From the NCBI RefSeq assembly GCF_002368195.1, contig NZ_AP018178.1, forward strand, positions 3,244,791 to 3,308,790: 64,000 nt of DNA, in the 5' to 3' direction. A program made the position numbers and the translations under genes. Position 1 is the first letter of the stretch; each line of letters starts with the position of its first letter. Shown piece by piece: positions 9,001 through 17,545 of the stretch. This stretch comes from Calothrix sp. NIES-2100. Lineage in GTDB: Bacteria > Cyanobacteriota > Cyanobacteriia > Cyanobacteriales > Nostocaceae. The notes under the pieces are model-generated. The model did not search any database, was not told the origin of the DNA, and saw only the letters and a list, made by a program, of their open reading frames with translations.

Positions 9001-9864
9001 ATGCCCACATTAACGTTAACAGAAGTTAAAATAACTCCCTTAGATGCACCTTTAGGTGCTGTTGTTACAGGATTAGATGCGAGTCAAGCTGTTGCACCTG
9101 AAATAATTTTGCAACTAAAACAAGCATTGCGCGATCGCCATATTCTCATTTTCAAGAATCAACGGCTAACTGATGAGCAATTTTTGAACTTTGCGTTCTA
9201 CTTTGGTTCCTTGTTTGTACCACCAGAAGATATCCCGGTTTTAGCTTCAGAAACAGGAGTTACACCAGTGATTATTCCTGTTTCTAACGTCGATGGTGGT
9301 TATACGGGTACAGGTGAATTAGCTTTCCATTCCGATCACCATTGGACTCCCTACCCCTCTAGTGGTTCTCTACTCTATGCTTTAGAAGTTCCTTCCCAAG
9401 GTGGTGAGACTTCTTGGCTGAATTTGAATTTGGCTTATGAGACGTTAGATGAGTCTACCAAGCAGCGAATAGCAGATTTACAGTTAATTACTTACAATCC
9501 ATTTTTGCGCGATCGGAATGCACCTCGTTCCGATTATCGTCTTGATAAGAGTATTCCCCTAATTAGCCCTGTGTTTCCTCATCCTCTGGTACGCACGCAT
9601 CCAGAAAGCGGTAAAAAGATTTTATACCTTGATTACGCCACAGAAGTAGAAGTAGTTGGCTTAGAACCGCAAGCAGGAGCAGAATTAATTGCTCAATTGC
9701 GCCAACATCTCAATCAGCCACGGTTTTATTATCAACACAAATGGGCTATAGGTGACATTGTTTACTGGGATAATCAAGCTACTTTGCACCACAGACAACC
9801 ATTTGACCCTAATGAAAGACGGGTATTGAAGCGTATAAGTTTAGCTGGAAGTCGCCCGTTTTAG
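9001..9864 (+). CDS. tauD: TauD/TfdA-family Fe(II)/2-oxoglutarate dioxygenase
   Basis: About 287 residues from the ATG at 9001 (MPTLTLTEVKITPLDAPLGA); an in-frame ATG at 8938 is less likely because the intervening codons do not resemble family N-termini. The iron-binding facial triad is visible as H-x-D in LAFHSDHHWT and a distal His in ATLHHRQPF, with the 2-oxoglutarate-binding Arg in ERRVLKRISLAG. Known role: oxygenolytic cleavage of taurine or related sulfonates to sulfite and an aldehyde. Its place between binding protein and permease supports sulfonate breakdown. The exact substrate is unproven. Confidence 0.88.
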   Translation: MPTLTLTEVKITPLDAPLGAVVTGLDASQAVAPEIILQLKQALRDRHILIFKNQRLTDEQFLNFAFYFGSLFVPPEDIPVLASETGVTPVIIPVSNVDGGYTGTGELAFHSDHHWTPYPSSGSLLYALEVPSQGGETSWLNLNLAYETLDESTKQRIADLQLITYNPFLRDRNAPRSDYRLDKSIPLISPVFPHPLVRTHPESGKKILYLDYATEVEVVGLEPQAGAELIAQLRQHLNQPRFYYQHKWAIGDIVYWDNQATLHHRQPFDPNERRVLKRISLAGSRPF

Positions 9865-10013
9865 TAATTGAGATTGTGAGTGAATAACCGCAACAGTTTT
9901 GATTGAATAGAAGACTAAAGTGCTGACTACAAATATTATTCTCAAAATTAGTGCGGTTAATCACTCACCAAAAAAAGATCTTTTTGACCTGAAAATTTTT
10001 TGGGAGAATTTAT

Positions 10014-10862
10014 ATGAAAATTATCTCTTCTACTTCTAATAGTTTTTCATCAAGGCAGACAATGAAAAAGCAAAAATTAAAGGATCAATTCCTCAAAAAT
10101 CGCCAAGTTCAATCCTTTATTCCCTGGTTAGTACCCCTATCGATAATTGTTGTCTGGCAATTACTATCTTCTATAGGTGTAATTCCTACCCGAATTTTAC
10201 CTGCGCCTTTAAGTGTGGTAGGTGCTGCTGTTCATTTAGCTCAAACTGGTGAATTATTTAAAAATATTGGTATTAGTGCTGCTAGGGCAATTTCTGGCTT
10301 TTTAGTTGGTGGTAGTATTGGCTTTATACTGGGGTTAGTGAATGGCATTTCTCCCCTGGCTGAGAAATTGTTAGATACTTCTATTCAAATGTTACGTAAT
10401 ATTCCTAACTTAGCATTAATCCCCTTGGTAATTTTATGGTTTGGTATTGGGGACGAAGCTAGATTATTTCTTGTATCTTTGGGTGTAATGTTTCCCATTT
10501 ATTTAAATACTTTTCATGGTATTCGCAGTGTAGATGCTGGATTAATTGAAATGGGAAAAGTTTATGGTTTAAATACTTGGGGCTTATTTTGGCGAATTAT
10601 TCTTCCGGGAGCATTGTCTTCTATTTTGGTGGGTGTACGCTTCTCTTTAGGTATCATGTGGTTGACACTGATTGTTGCTGAAACCATCGCGGCTGATTCT
10701 GGCATTGGCTATATGGCAATGAACGCTAGAGAATTTATGCAAACAGATGTTGTAGTATTAAGCATTTTGCTATATGCTTTATTTGGTAAATTAGCAGATG
10801 TAATTGCTAGGTCTTTGGAAAGTTACTGGTTGCAATGGAATCCCAGCTATTTAAAGGGTTAA
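10014..10862 (+). CDS. ssuC: ABC transporter permease, sulfonate type (SsuC-like)
   Basis: 282 residues with about six hydrophobic segments and the BPD_transp_1 coupling (EAA) loop GKVYGLNTWGLFWRIILPGALSS. The phrase LRNIPNLALIPLVILWFGIGDEARLFLV is typical of the SsuC/TauC/NrtB permeases (given here as family wording). It forms the membrane channel for the ATPase at 6164. The start has a ribosome site (GGGAG) 8 bases upstream. It ends the sulfonate locus; the next genes rightward are decayed. Confidence 0.9.
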   Translation: MKIISSTSNSFSSRQTMKKQKLKDQFLKNRQVQSFIPWLVPLSIIVVWQLLSSIGVIPTRILPAPLSVVGAAVHLAQTGELFKNIGISAARAISGFLVGGSIGFILGLVNGISPLAEKLLDTSIQMLRNIPNLALIPLVILWFGIGDEARLFLVSLGVMFPIYLNTFHGIRSVDAGLIEMGKVYGLNTWGLFWRIILPGALSSILVGVRFSLGIMWLTLIVAETIAADSGIGYMAMNAREFMQTDVVVLSILLYALFGKLADVIARSLESYWLQWNPSYLKG

Positions 10863-11478
10863 TGCAACCAAATACTGTATTGCCAACTAGTACATAGAAT
10901 TGGTATCAGATGGGATGACACTGCGATCGCTATTAGCACCACGAATCCCACAGTTGTAACTAAGCCCAGACTTGGGAATATGTCAAAGATGTTTTGCATG
11001 ATTTGGTAAAAGCGATCAAGACTTATTTAGCTACAAAAGAAGTCGCTTACGCCCAATTAACAGATGATTTTAATTCTTTCTGCTCCTAGTAGCAGTTTGG
11101 CTGCTCTTCCCGAACTGCTACTTTTCTTAATTGTCATTGGTCATTGGTCATTGGTCATTTGTTAATCATAAATAATACTTGAATTTGACAGATTTATCGT
11201 ATGGTTATAAATATCTTGTAACTAAATGAATTGTGATGGTTTGATTGGGCAAATCAGCAAATAAAAATGGTTGTGAGCCACCTAAATTTATTTAGGAAAC
11301 GAAATAAAAACATTTATTTCGAGTGGAAAGTGCAACGAGAAATAATACGTCTTTATAAAATCCCCTCAATTTATTTATGGGGATTATCTTTTTACTTTTT
11401 AGTTTTTAGTTCTTAAAACCTCCGGCGCAGTGTGGGGAGAATCACTGTTAAAGCGAGGCTGGGGATTGTATTCTATTC
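10863..11478. other. Intergenic with remnants, heptad repeats and terminators
   Basis: Holds an open stretch (about 10964-11089, plus strand) that reads TWEYVKDVLHDLVKAIKTY and ends in a stop, possibly the tail of a lost gene; a 9-bp hairpin with T-run at 11089-11125 (GTAGCAGTT/AACTGCTAC); heptad repeats of GGTCATT near 11137-11160; and another hairpin AATCCCC/GGGGATT with a T-rich tail near 11369-11400. Confidence 0.4.
11089..11126 (+). terminator. Hairpin with T-run
   Basis: GTAGCAGTT (11089-11097) pairs with AACTGCTAC (11113-11121) and is followed by TTTTCTT. It is a good candidate terminator for the transport operon. Confidence 0.5.
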
Positions 11479-12087
11479 CTAGTTGATTTGATTGGGCGTA
11501 GACGCGTTCGCGTCAGCGTCTCGTTCGGAGAAGAGAAGCGGCTTGTCGTCAGACATCGCTTCTGGGAAAAATTCCCCTACTATCACTAATGCAAAGTCAA
11601 TTCCTGATGTGACACCAACCCCTGTAATGCGATCGCGAGCAATCACAACTCGCTGTGGTACTACCTAAACTCCAAACAACCCCAATAACTCCAGGGATAG
11701 CCAGTGAGTAGTGGCGCGATAGCCTTGGAGTAACCCAGCCGCAGCTAGCAGCACAGAACCCGTGCAAAAGGATGTCATATAGCGGGCGTTTTATCCTTGA
11801 ATTTTCAGGAAATTGAAAAAATTCCTATCTTCCAGTTTGGCATCAATACCAGGCCCTCCAGGGACAAACAACACATCCAAGGGTGGGGATTGAGCAAAAG
11901 TGGTGTCAGGTAAAAACGTCAAACCGCGATCGCTCCTGATGGGTTATAGAGTTTCCACTAGCAGGTATAAACTTGTATTGGGTAATTTGCTAAAAACCTC
12001 ATACGGCCCTGTGAAATCTAACTGCGTCACATTAGGGAATAGTACTATTCCTTTTGATATAGGAGGAGTTTTTTCTCTACTACTCAT
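11479..12087 (-). pseudogene. DJ-1/PfpI-family protein pseudogene (isonitrile hydratase-like), three in-frame stops
   Basis: Read on the minus strand from the ATG at 12087, one frame gives a recognisable DJ-1/PfpI protein: GIVLFPNVTQLDFTGPYEVF, then VLFVPGGPGIDAK, then SFCTGSVLLAAAGLLQGYRA with the nucleophile-elbow Cys, THWLSLELL and DRITGVGVTSGIDFAL. The frame is broken by TAA after LLVETL, TAA after LKIQG and TAG after LFGV, with no frameshift, so it decayed by nonsense changes. The last about 25 codons derive from a dispersed repeat (GCGTAGACGCG...), so the true C-terminus is replaced. Not functional. Confidence 0.75.
11490..11565. repeat. Dispersed repeat (GCGTAGACGCG / GGCTTGTCGTCAGACATCG type)
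   Basis: Contains GCGTAGACGCG, GAAGCGGCTTGTCGTC and AGACATCG. A related copy in the opposite orientation lies at 45711-45752 (GATGTCTACGACAAGCCGCT). It replaced the 3' end of the PfpI pseudogene. Confidence 0.5.
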
Positions 12088-12377
12088 GACCTATTTTATT
12101 TTGAAAATAGATAAAATATCATTTCTAATATCTTAATTTGTCATCATCGGCGGTGGTCATTACCCATCCTACAAAAATTTGCAATTGTAATACCAATAAG
12201 AAAGTCATATTAATAACATAAAAGCGCTCTTAAACAAGGTGTGTTTAAAGCCATTAGAGCTACTTTAACAAATTTTCAAGTAAAAATATTTACACACCTG
12301 ATTGATGCATTGTATATTATTTAATATATGGCTTAGTAATAATATTAGATATTGGCTGATTGAAAGAGAAATATTTT

Positions 12378-12590
12378 ATGAGTACAGAACAACAAGAAAC
12401 AGAGCTATGGATAGATTTAATGCGTAAAAGACTCCAATATGTAGCTAATCGATTATATGCCTTACAAATTGAGCATTATTTACAGATTATTGAAGAAAAT
12501 TTTCATGATAAAAGACTCGTTGATGATTGTCTGTACAACATTCAAATGTTACGCATTCAAAGACAATGGAAAAATTCGATATTGAATTAG
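12378..12590 (+). CDS. Small hypothetical protein, helical
   Basis: 70 residues from the ATG at 12378 (MSTEQQETELWIDLMRKRLQ); an in-frame TTG lies 18 bases upstream. Charged, Gln/Leu-rich and likely all-helical, with no signal peptide or membrane segment. A weak ribosome site (AAAGAGAAA) precedes it. I recognise no family. It stands alone between a pseudogene and truncated genes, so it may be real or a remnant. Confidence 0.45.
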   Translation: MSTEQQETELWIDLMRKRLQYVANRLYALQIEHYLQIIEENFHDKRLVDDCLYNIQMLRIQRQWKNSILN

Positions 12591-12753
12591 CTTCAACCGC
12601 GCAAAACTGTTGCAATTAAATGGCTACTACAAGTGAGAACATCAATGTGCAAGCCATTTATCTTTTACTAGATATCTAGACTTTAATATATTCCAATTTA
12701 AGGAATCCACATTTTAACCTATTTATGGTTCGGTACGAATTCGGTCATATTAG

Positions 12754-13065
12754 TCATACTGGTAACAAAGAAACATGAGCACAAACTACCTTCCATCCTT
12801 GAGGAAATCTGTACCAAGTCTGGCTTTGTCTGCCAAAACGCTCTACATTATTGATAATGCGGCGAAATTCTAGAGTAACAGTTGCTGTCTCCTTGCCAAA
12901 GGTCACAACTTTAAGATTAGAAATTTCGCGCTCAATTTTTGGGTTTGGTCGAGAGGCGCGAAAATTGCGAATCTCTTCACTACCGTAGAGGTTTTCTGTT
13001 ACACCAAAGCGCACTACTTCTGGTGCATCCCAAAATAAACTATCCATTACCTCTAAAGCGATCAC
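12754..13065 (-). pseudogene. AtzH/HpxZ-like (NTF2-fold) protein, N-terminus missing
   Basis: About 103 residues that match the C-terminal three quarters of the AtzH-like/DUF3225 family (oxalurate-catabolism protein HpxZ type): MDSLFWDAPEVVRFGVTENL, RNFRASRP, EFRRIINNVERFGRQSQTW and GWKVVCAHVSLLP. The first about 25 residues of the usual 125-130 are absent; the homology stops at a short dispersed repeat (13057-13135), with an in-frame TAG just upstream. Probably a 5'-truncated pseudogene, although a GTG at the repeat edge could still start a shortened protein. Confidence 0.6.
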
Positions 13066-13135
13066 CTATGCCAGTTGCGTCAGTTATATAGTACTAAGGT
13101 ACCAGTAATTAGCGATCGCCTGTGCCAGTTGCGTA
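13057..13135. repeat. Two direct copies of a HIP1-containing short repeat
   Basis: GCGATCACCTATGCCAGTTG at 13057 and GCGATCGCCTGTGCCAGTTG at about 13113 are near-identical and both continue with CGT. They sit exactly between the two truncated genes at 12754-13065 and 13175-13609. Confidence 0.55.
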
Positions 13136-13174
13136 AGTCCTGATCTCTAGAGATTGGGCTAACTACTTACCCCC

Positions 13175-13609
13175 GATAAGTATTCTCTGCTGTGGCGCAA
13201 ACCGGAAGCAGAAGTTTTTCCCTTGTGTGCAGCTAATGGTATCGGTCAGATTGTGTGGTCGCCATTGGCTCAAGGTGTACTTACGGGTAAATACCAGCCA
13301 GGACAGACACCACCGCCAGATTCCCGTGCAGCTAATGAAAAAATGAATTGGTATATGATGGAGAATCTATTTAGCGATCGCACAATCACCGCAGTACAGA
13401 AACTCAAACCCATAGCCCAAGACTTAAAGTTGAGTATGCCACAGTTAGCTCTAAGTTGGGTGCTGCCAGATGAGCGTGTGTCTTCAGCAATTATCGGTGC
13501 TAGCCGTCCAGAACAAATTTTTGATAATGCTGCTGCATCGGGTGTTCAGCTAAATGGGGATGTATTAGCAGCTATTGACCAAATACTGACATCGGTTGTT
13601 CACAGGTGA
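13175..13609 (+). pseudogene. Aldo/keto reductase, C-terminal fragment only
   Basis: Starting near 13178 the frame reads KYSLLWRKPEAEVFPLCAAN and GIGQIVWSPLAQGVLTGKY, then ALSWVLPDERVSSAIIGASR, which are the strand/loop and NADP-binding C-terminal parts of aldo/keto reductases (voltage-gated K+ channel beta-subunit-like branch). Roughly 140 residues remain of the usual 315-330; the catalytic Asp/Tyr/Lys/His tetrad is gone. The C-terminus ends naturally. The break lies beside the dispersed repeat, mirroring the truncated gene on the other strand. Non-functional. Confidence 0.75.
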
Positions 13610-13725
13610 AAGAATTTTGGATGCGTGGATTTTAGATTTACCTGATGCATGTCAGAGTTTCAGTCCCACACCGCCTTTTCTTTGGATGTGGGGCTTGTTT
13701 TTGTTGCCGCTAAAATGGATCAATA

Positions 13726-14577
13726 TCAAGATTGTTCTTTATTCTGAATTTGCCGCTCTTCTTGCTTCAGCAGCAACATGTAAACTAATCCAAATATCAC
13801 GATAGCCAAAACACCAAAGGAATAAGAGGCATTTCCTCCATGCCAGCTATGAAAAGCAGCTTCGTTTGTTCCTACCATCACTGCTAGTATGGCAATCCTG
13901 ACTCCATTGAGAGCAAAACCTAAGAACATAGCAAAAAGCGCTACAAAAAACCGCTTATTCTTAGCGATGGGGAACATGATGAGAGCAATAACTGATATAC
14001 CTAATAGATAGTTGATCGTGTCTAAGCCAGAACAGCCAGGAACTACCTTGACGCTACCAGTAGGCAGATAAATATTAACACCATTAAGCGTGACATCAAA
14101 GCCTAAGTACCATAACAGAAGACTAGCAAATTTAGCACTTAAAGGTGAAATATCCAAAAATAACTCGGCCAGTACACTGGGTATTTCGAGGAAAAATAGA
14201 ATAGTCAATGCTTCCCAATATTGCTTTAAGCCCTTAAAACCAGAAGCCAGCAAGCTCACACCAACAGCAGCAGAGAAGGATAAAACACGCAGGGCATATT
14301 CGGAAATATGGGTAGCACTCTGCCATAATACCCAACTAATAATCAGCCAACCTACGATGCTGGAGAAAACATCACTTTCAAACTTCAATGTATGGCGTTT
14401 ATCCCACAATATGGAGCTGATAGCGAACAAAAACAGAATGCTCATGCCTAAATGGCCGACATCATCAGCTTTCCAAACCAAGGTAAGATAAATTGCCTGT
14501 AGTCCAGCGGCAATACTTAAGAGCCAAAATGGTTCGGTTTTGAACAATTTGGCTGATTTCAGGTGAGTAATGTTCAT
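13726..14577 (-). CDS. crtA: Exosortase, probable cyanoexosortase A
   Basis: 283 residues with about eight hydrophobic segments. The exosortase catalytic set is visible: Cys in VVPGCSGLDTI, Arg in NGVRIAILA and His in FHSWHGGNA. Exosortases cleave and transfer PEP-CTERM-type secreted proteins at the cytoplasmic membrane. The cyanobacterial A form is my best match; subtype is uncertain. Family A enzymes usually have an adjacent partner membrane-associated protein; none is seen here, the gene being flanked by an aldo/keto reductase fragment and an FKBP. The symbol follows the family convention (not the carotenoid crtA). Confidence 0.8.
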   Translation of the reverse strand: MNITHLKSAKLFKTEPFWLLSIAAGLQAIYLTLVWKADDVGHLGMSILFLFAISSILWDKRHTLKFESDVFSSIVGWLIISWVLWQSATHISEYALRVLSFSAAVGVSLLASGFKGLKQYWEALTILFFLEIPSVLAELFLDISPLSAKFASLLLWYLGFDVTLNGVNIYLPTGSVKVVPGCSGLDTINYLLGISVIALIMFPIAKNKRFFVALFAMFLGFALNGVRIAILAVMVGTNEAAFHSWHGGNASYSFGVLAIVIFGLVYMLLLKQEERQIQNKEQS

Positions 14578-14917
14578 TGCAATAGTCTGGTTGCTAATGT
14601 CATTTTTCTTTTAACTCGCCAATGAATGCGAATAAATATACTTAGCTTTTGTGACTTTAAGTGTTATTTACAGGTATTAATGTAATCAATATTTAAGTAG
14701 AAAAACTGATATTAAATAAATTCTTTATAAAAAAAGAGCAAAAATATATAAATTTTTCATGAAATAACTTGAAAATAGGGGCTAGGGGTTAGGCGTTAGG
14801 GGCTAGGGGTTAGGGGCTTTCAATCAATGAAAACTGCTAAAACTAAAAATCTGCACAAGATGAAGATATCTGTACAGATTTGACGAGATTTGAGTTAATA
14901 GTGGAAAATCTCAGTTC
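14578..14917. repeat. Intergenic with short tandem heptad-like repeats
   Basis: About 14776-14818 holds repeated TAGGGGT/TAGGGGC units, the heptad repeat type common in Nostocales. The rest is AT-rich with no gene visible. Confidence 0.5.
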
Positions 14918-15439
14918 TTATTGAATACCTAGCAATTCCACATCAAAGTTTAGGGTAGCGTTAGGTGGAATTACGCCACCAGCACCACGAGCGCCATAAC
15001 CTAATTCTGGCGGAATAATTAACTGACGACGACCACCGACTTTCATTGTACTAAGTCCTTCGTCCCAACCTTTGATTACTTGTCCCACGCCGAGTTTAAA
15101 GCTAAAAGGTTGGCCGCGATCGCGTGAACTATCAAACTTTTTACCATCTTCCAGAGTACCAGTATAGTGAACCTTGACCGTTTGTCCACGTTGAGGAGTC
15201 TCCCCAGTCCCCTCATTTATCTCAACATATTTCAGTCCAGAGGGGGTAGTTACGGTATTGGCATCAGACATAGTGTTGCTCGCAATCAAAGTATTGTTTT
15301 CAGTAATAGTAGTGGGTGCTGGTGTAGTTTCGGTGAGATTAGCAGCAATGGCAGAGTCCTGTTTACTGCCAACTTGCGCTATCACTAATACGACAACACA
15401 TACCAGCATTAACCCAACGCTGAGTAAAATTGCTTTCAA
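14918..15439 (-). CDS. FKBP-type peptidyl-prolyl cis-trans isomerase
   Basis: 173 residues: an N-terminal hydrophobic segment (LLSVGLMLVCVVVLVIAQV) that is a signal or anchor, a Thr/Asn-rich linker, and a complete FKBP domain (TPSGLKYVEINEGTGETPQR ... VKVHYTGTLEDGKKFDSS ... GQVIKGWDEGL ... LIIPPELGYGARG ... LNFDVELLGIQ). All core residues of the proline-binding pocket are present. It should act on folding outside the cytoplasm (periplasm or thylakoid lumen). Confidence 0.93.
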   Translation of the reverse strand: MKAILLSVGLMLVCVVVLVIAQVGSKQDSAIAANLTETTPAPTTITENNTLIASNTMSDANTVTTPSGLKYVEINEGTGETPQRGQTVKVHYTGTLEDGKKFDSSRDRGQPFSFKLGVGQVIKGWDEGLSTMKVGGRRQLIIPPELGYGARGAGGVIPPNATLNFDVELLGIQ

Positions 15440-15516
15440 AATTAAGCCTCCCTACTTAGGTAGTTTGTCACAGCATGACCAACAGGACACAATTAGTTTA
15501 AATCACAAAGGATGTC

Positions 15517-15840
15517 CTAGCGCCAAAGCTTATTTTCTAAATCGCGCACTTGACGCTCTAAACGGTCAATTCTACCCCGTAGTTCGTCCACCTCTGACTG
15601 ACGAGCAACACCTAAATCTTGCATCATATTGCGCATTTGCCGTTGCATTTGCGCTTCCCAAGTTCCCTGTTCCGATCGCAACTGCTGTACAATATCATCC
15701 ATCACAGCTTTTGCTTGCTCAGGATTGAGCTTACCATCCTTAACTAGTTCATCACTAACTTGTCGCAGTTTGTCTGCTACTAAAGACGTTGTGCCAATAC
15801 CAAGCATTAATAATTGCTGCATCCAATTGTTATTATCCAT
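15517..15840 (-). CDS. Phasin-like / coiled-coil protein
   Basis: 107 residues. Hydrophobic N-terminal stretch (MQQLLMLGIGTTSLVADKL) then charged helices with a final heptad-like segment (EVDELRGRIDRLERQVRDLE) predicting a coiled coil. The layout resembles the cyanobacterial phasin-family proteins (granule-associated, PHA-related), but function is inferred from form. 77 bases separate it from the FKBP gene on the same strand. Confidence 0.65.
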   Translation of the reverse strand: MDNNNWMQQLLMLGIGTTSLVADKLRQVSDELVKDGKLNPEQAKAVMDDIVQQLRSEQGTWEAQMQRQMRNMMQDLGVARQSEVDELRGRIDRLERQVRDLENKLWR

Positions 15841-15977
15841 ACTCCCTTCCTCTTAAGTTATTTCCCACCAGCCTACCCTTGCTCTGGAGCGTATGCAATC
15901 AAGCTATGCTAAAAGCGTAGCTATTCTAGCCTACAACTCTATTTTGGCAAATTCGCAAGTACAAGGAATGGCTTGGT

Positions 15978-16280
15978 GTGGTTATAGAATTACTGAAGTT
16001 TAAAATTGCTACTGAGATTCGGGAAACTTTTCTCCTCAAGGATGCAGAAATTTGGACAACAGCACTGGCTGAGTATCCTGGTTTTATTGGTAAAGAAGTT
16101 TGGATCAATCCTCTCGACTCTACAGAAATTATATTTGTCATTCGTTGGGCAACACGAGAACAGTGGAAAGCCATTCCTTTAGAAGAATTAGAGGCTGTTG
16201 AACAAAAGTTTACCGCCGCTTTGGGAGTTACTTGTGAGTTGGTAGAGTCAGCCGAGTATAAACAAATGCCCGCAGCCTAG
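15978..16280 (+). CDS. TIGR03792-like small protein (dimeric alpha-beta barrel type)
   Basis: 100 residues starting at GTG (VVIELLKFKI). The pattern LKDAEIWTTALAEYPGFIGKEVW followed by IIFVIRWATREQWKAI (shown in part) is that of the cyanobacterial TIGR03792 group related to antibiotic-biosynthesis monooxygenases. No catalytic residues can be assigned. Convergent with the 2TM protein gene (8 bases between stops). Confidence 0.65.
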   Translation: MVIELLKFKIATEIRETFLLKDAEIWTTALAEYPGFIGKEVWINPLDSTEIIFVIRWATREQWKAIPLEELEAVEQKFTAALGVTCELVESAEYKQMPAA

Positions 16281-16288
16281 AAGGGTGT

Positions 16289-16792
16289 CTAAATCTGCAA
16301 TGCTTTAAACCATCTATTGACAACTGAATTGATAGTTTGTTTAATCTGATGCTTGCGATTCCAGTTCTGGAAAGCTTTTTCGTATTCTTCACCTTTAGTT
16401 TGGAAGGTATTCCAGATATCCAGCCCTACGAGAAAAGCACAAAATAGCAAAATATACCGCGACCAAGAAAGACCGCCACCACTAAGTAAATCCACTAAGA
16501 TGAAGAAAACATTAATAATCGCGTACTTGCCGAACCGTTTCTTAAATCTATCTCGGCGGTAAAGCTGAAAAACCTGCCTTCTTTGCACTTCGCTCTGTTG
16601 CACCTGCCACTCGCGTTCTGCTAGTTTTAAGGAATCTGGAGGTATTTCTAACTCAGCTGCGATTTCTAACAACTCATTGTAAGAAAATTCTCTGTCTGTA
16701 TTTTCAGCATGACTAGCGATCGCCAACTGAAGAATTTGCTGTACATCTTCTTGGCTATAAGAACGGATACTGTTTGGTTCAAATGCTGTCAT
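16289..16792 (-). CDS. 2TM-domain protein
   Basis: 167 residues from ATG 16792 (MTAFEPNSIRSYSQEDVQQI); an upstream in-frame start at 16825 is less likely. The N-terminal half is helical with a SHOCT-like or short folding region (YSYNELLEIAAELEIPPDSL pattern), followed by two close transmembrane segments (YAIINVFFILVDLL and YILLFCAFLVGLDIW) and a basic tail, the arrangement of the 2TM family. Function unknown. Confidence 0.65.
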   Translation of the reverse strand: MTAFEPNSIRSYSQEDVQQILQLAIASHAENTDREFSYNELLEIAAELEIPPDSLKLAEREWQVQQSEVQRRQVFQLYRRDRFKKRFGKYAIINVFFILVDLLSGGGLSWSRYILLFCAFLVGLDIWNTFQTKGEEYEKAFQNWNRKHQIKQTINSVVNRWFKALQI

Positions 16793-17330
16793 AATTCTTA
16801 CTCTGAGTATCAGTTTGAATAACAATTTACTGCTTGGTAGCAGTTGCCCAGCTACGCCAGCACCATTAGTACTACTTTTATTATTCCTAGATTAACAAAT
16901 CTAGCTAGTGCCGGAGGTAGGAATTTTTCAAACTCTATCCTCAAGGGCGGTTTTCCACACTATTGCTTGACCACATAGTTTTTTAGGGGTTGCTCTTGCG
17001 CCGATCCTCGTTTTCGTGTATGTCTCGAGGATCTCGCAGCGTAGCAAAAATTCATAAAATCTTTTTATTCATTCTCGGAAAGAAAAAAGTAAGAAAGCCT
17101 GTGTGTAAACACCGTAAAGCTTCCTTCCTACAGGTGGGCTTTTGGTGAAGCAATGCTGTTCAACTTCCTTGCGCGGTATTGGCTTTTTCTCCTAGGGACG
17201 GAGATCGCGTGTGGGAGATGAATGAAGTGGGAAGGCTTTGAGGCTCTGATTACACATAATAGCCCAATTGTGTAACGCAATGACTATATATATTGATGTG
17301 ACGAATAGCGCTCATTGGGGTATGAGAATC
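16793..17330. other. Intergenic, no gene recognised
   Basis: About 540 bases without credible coding potential. Mixed composition; several weak dyads. No known structural RNA was recognised, though a non-coding RNA cannot be excluded by eye. Confidence 0.3.
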
Positions 17331-17510
17331 ATTAGAACAGAGAACCGGGTTAAGCTTAAAATCCTTATGTAGTAAGGCTTTTATTTATGGTTGTAGTAGC
17401 TGATTTTTCAAGTCACCAGGTAGCTGCTTAACGAGAAAACAAGGGTTTCAGCGTTGAAACAAAATTGTATTATTCATGTAATAACGCTTATCCCGGTTTT
17501 CTGTTCCAAT
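17331..17510. mobile_element. 180-bp mini-element with 25-bp terminal inverted repeats
   Basis: The left end 17331-17355 (ATTAGAACAGAGAACCGGGT...) and the reverse complement of 17486-17510 (ATTGGAACAGAAAACCGGGA...) agree at 22 of 25 positions. The interior encodes nothing, so it is a MITE or a solo remnant of an insertion sequence. It ends about 20 bases before the open frame of the decarboxylase, whose N-terminus is short. Confidence 0.6.
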
Positions 17511-17545
17511 GGTACTAACACCCCACCTACTAGGTAGACTTTGCC

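Noticed and set aside
16826..17330. Possible structural RNA gene
   Set aside because: Some hairpins are present, but none matches 6S, RNase P, SRP or tmRNA landmarks that I could identify.
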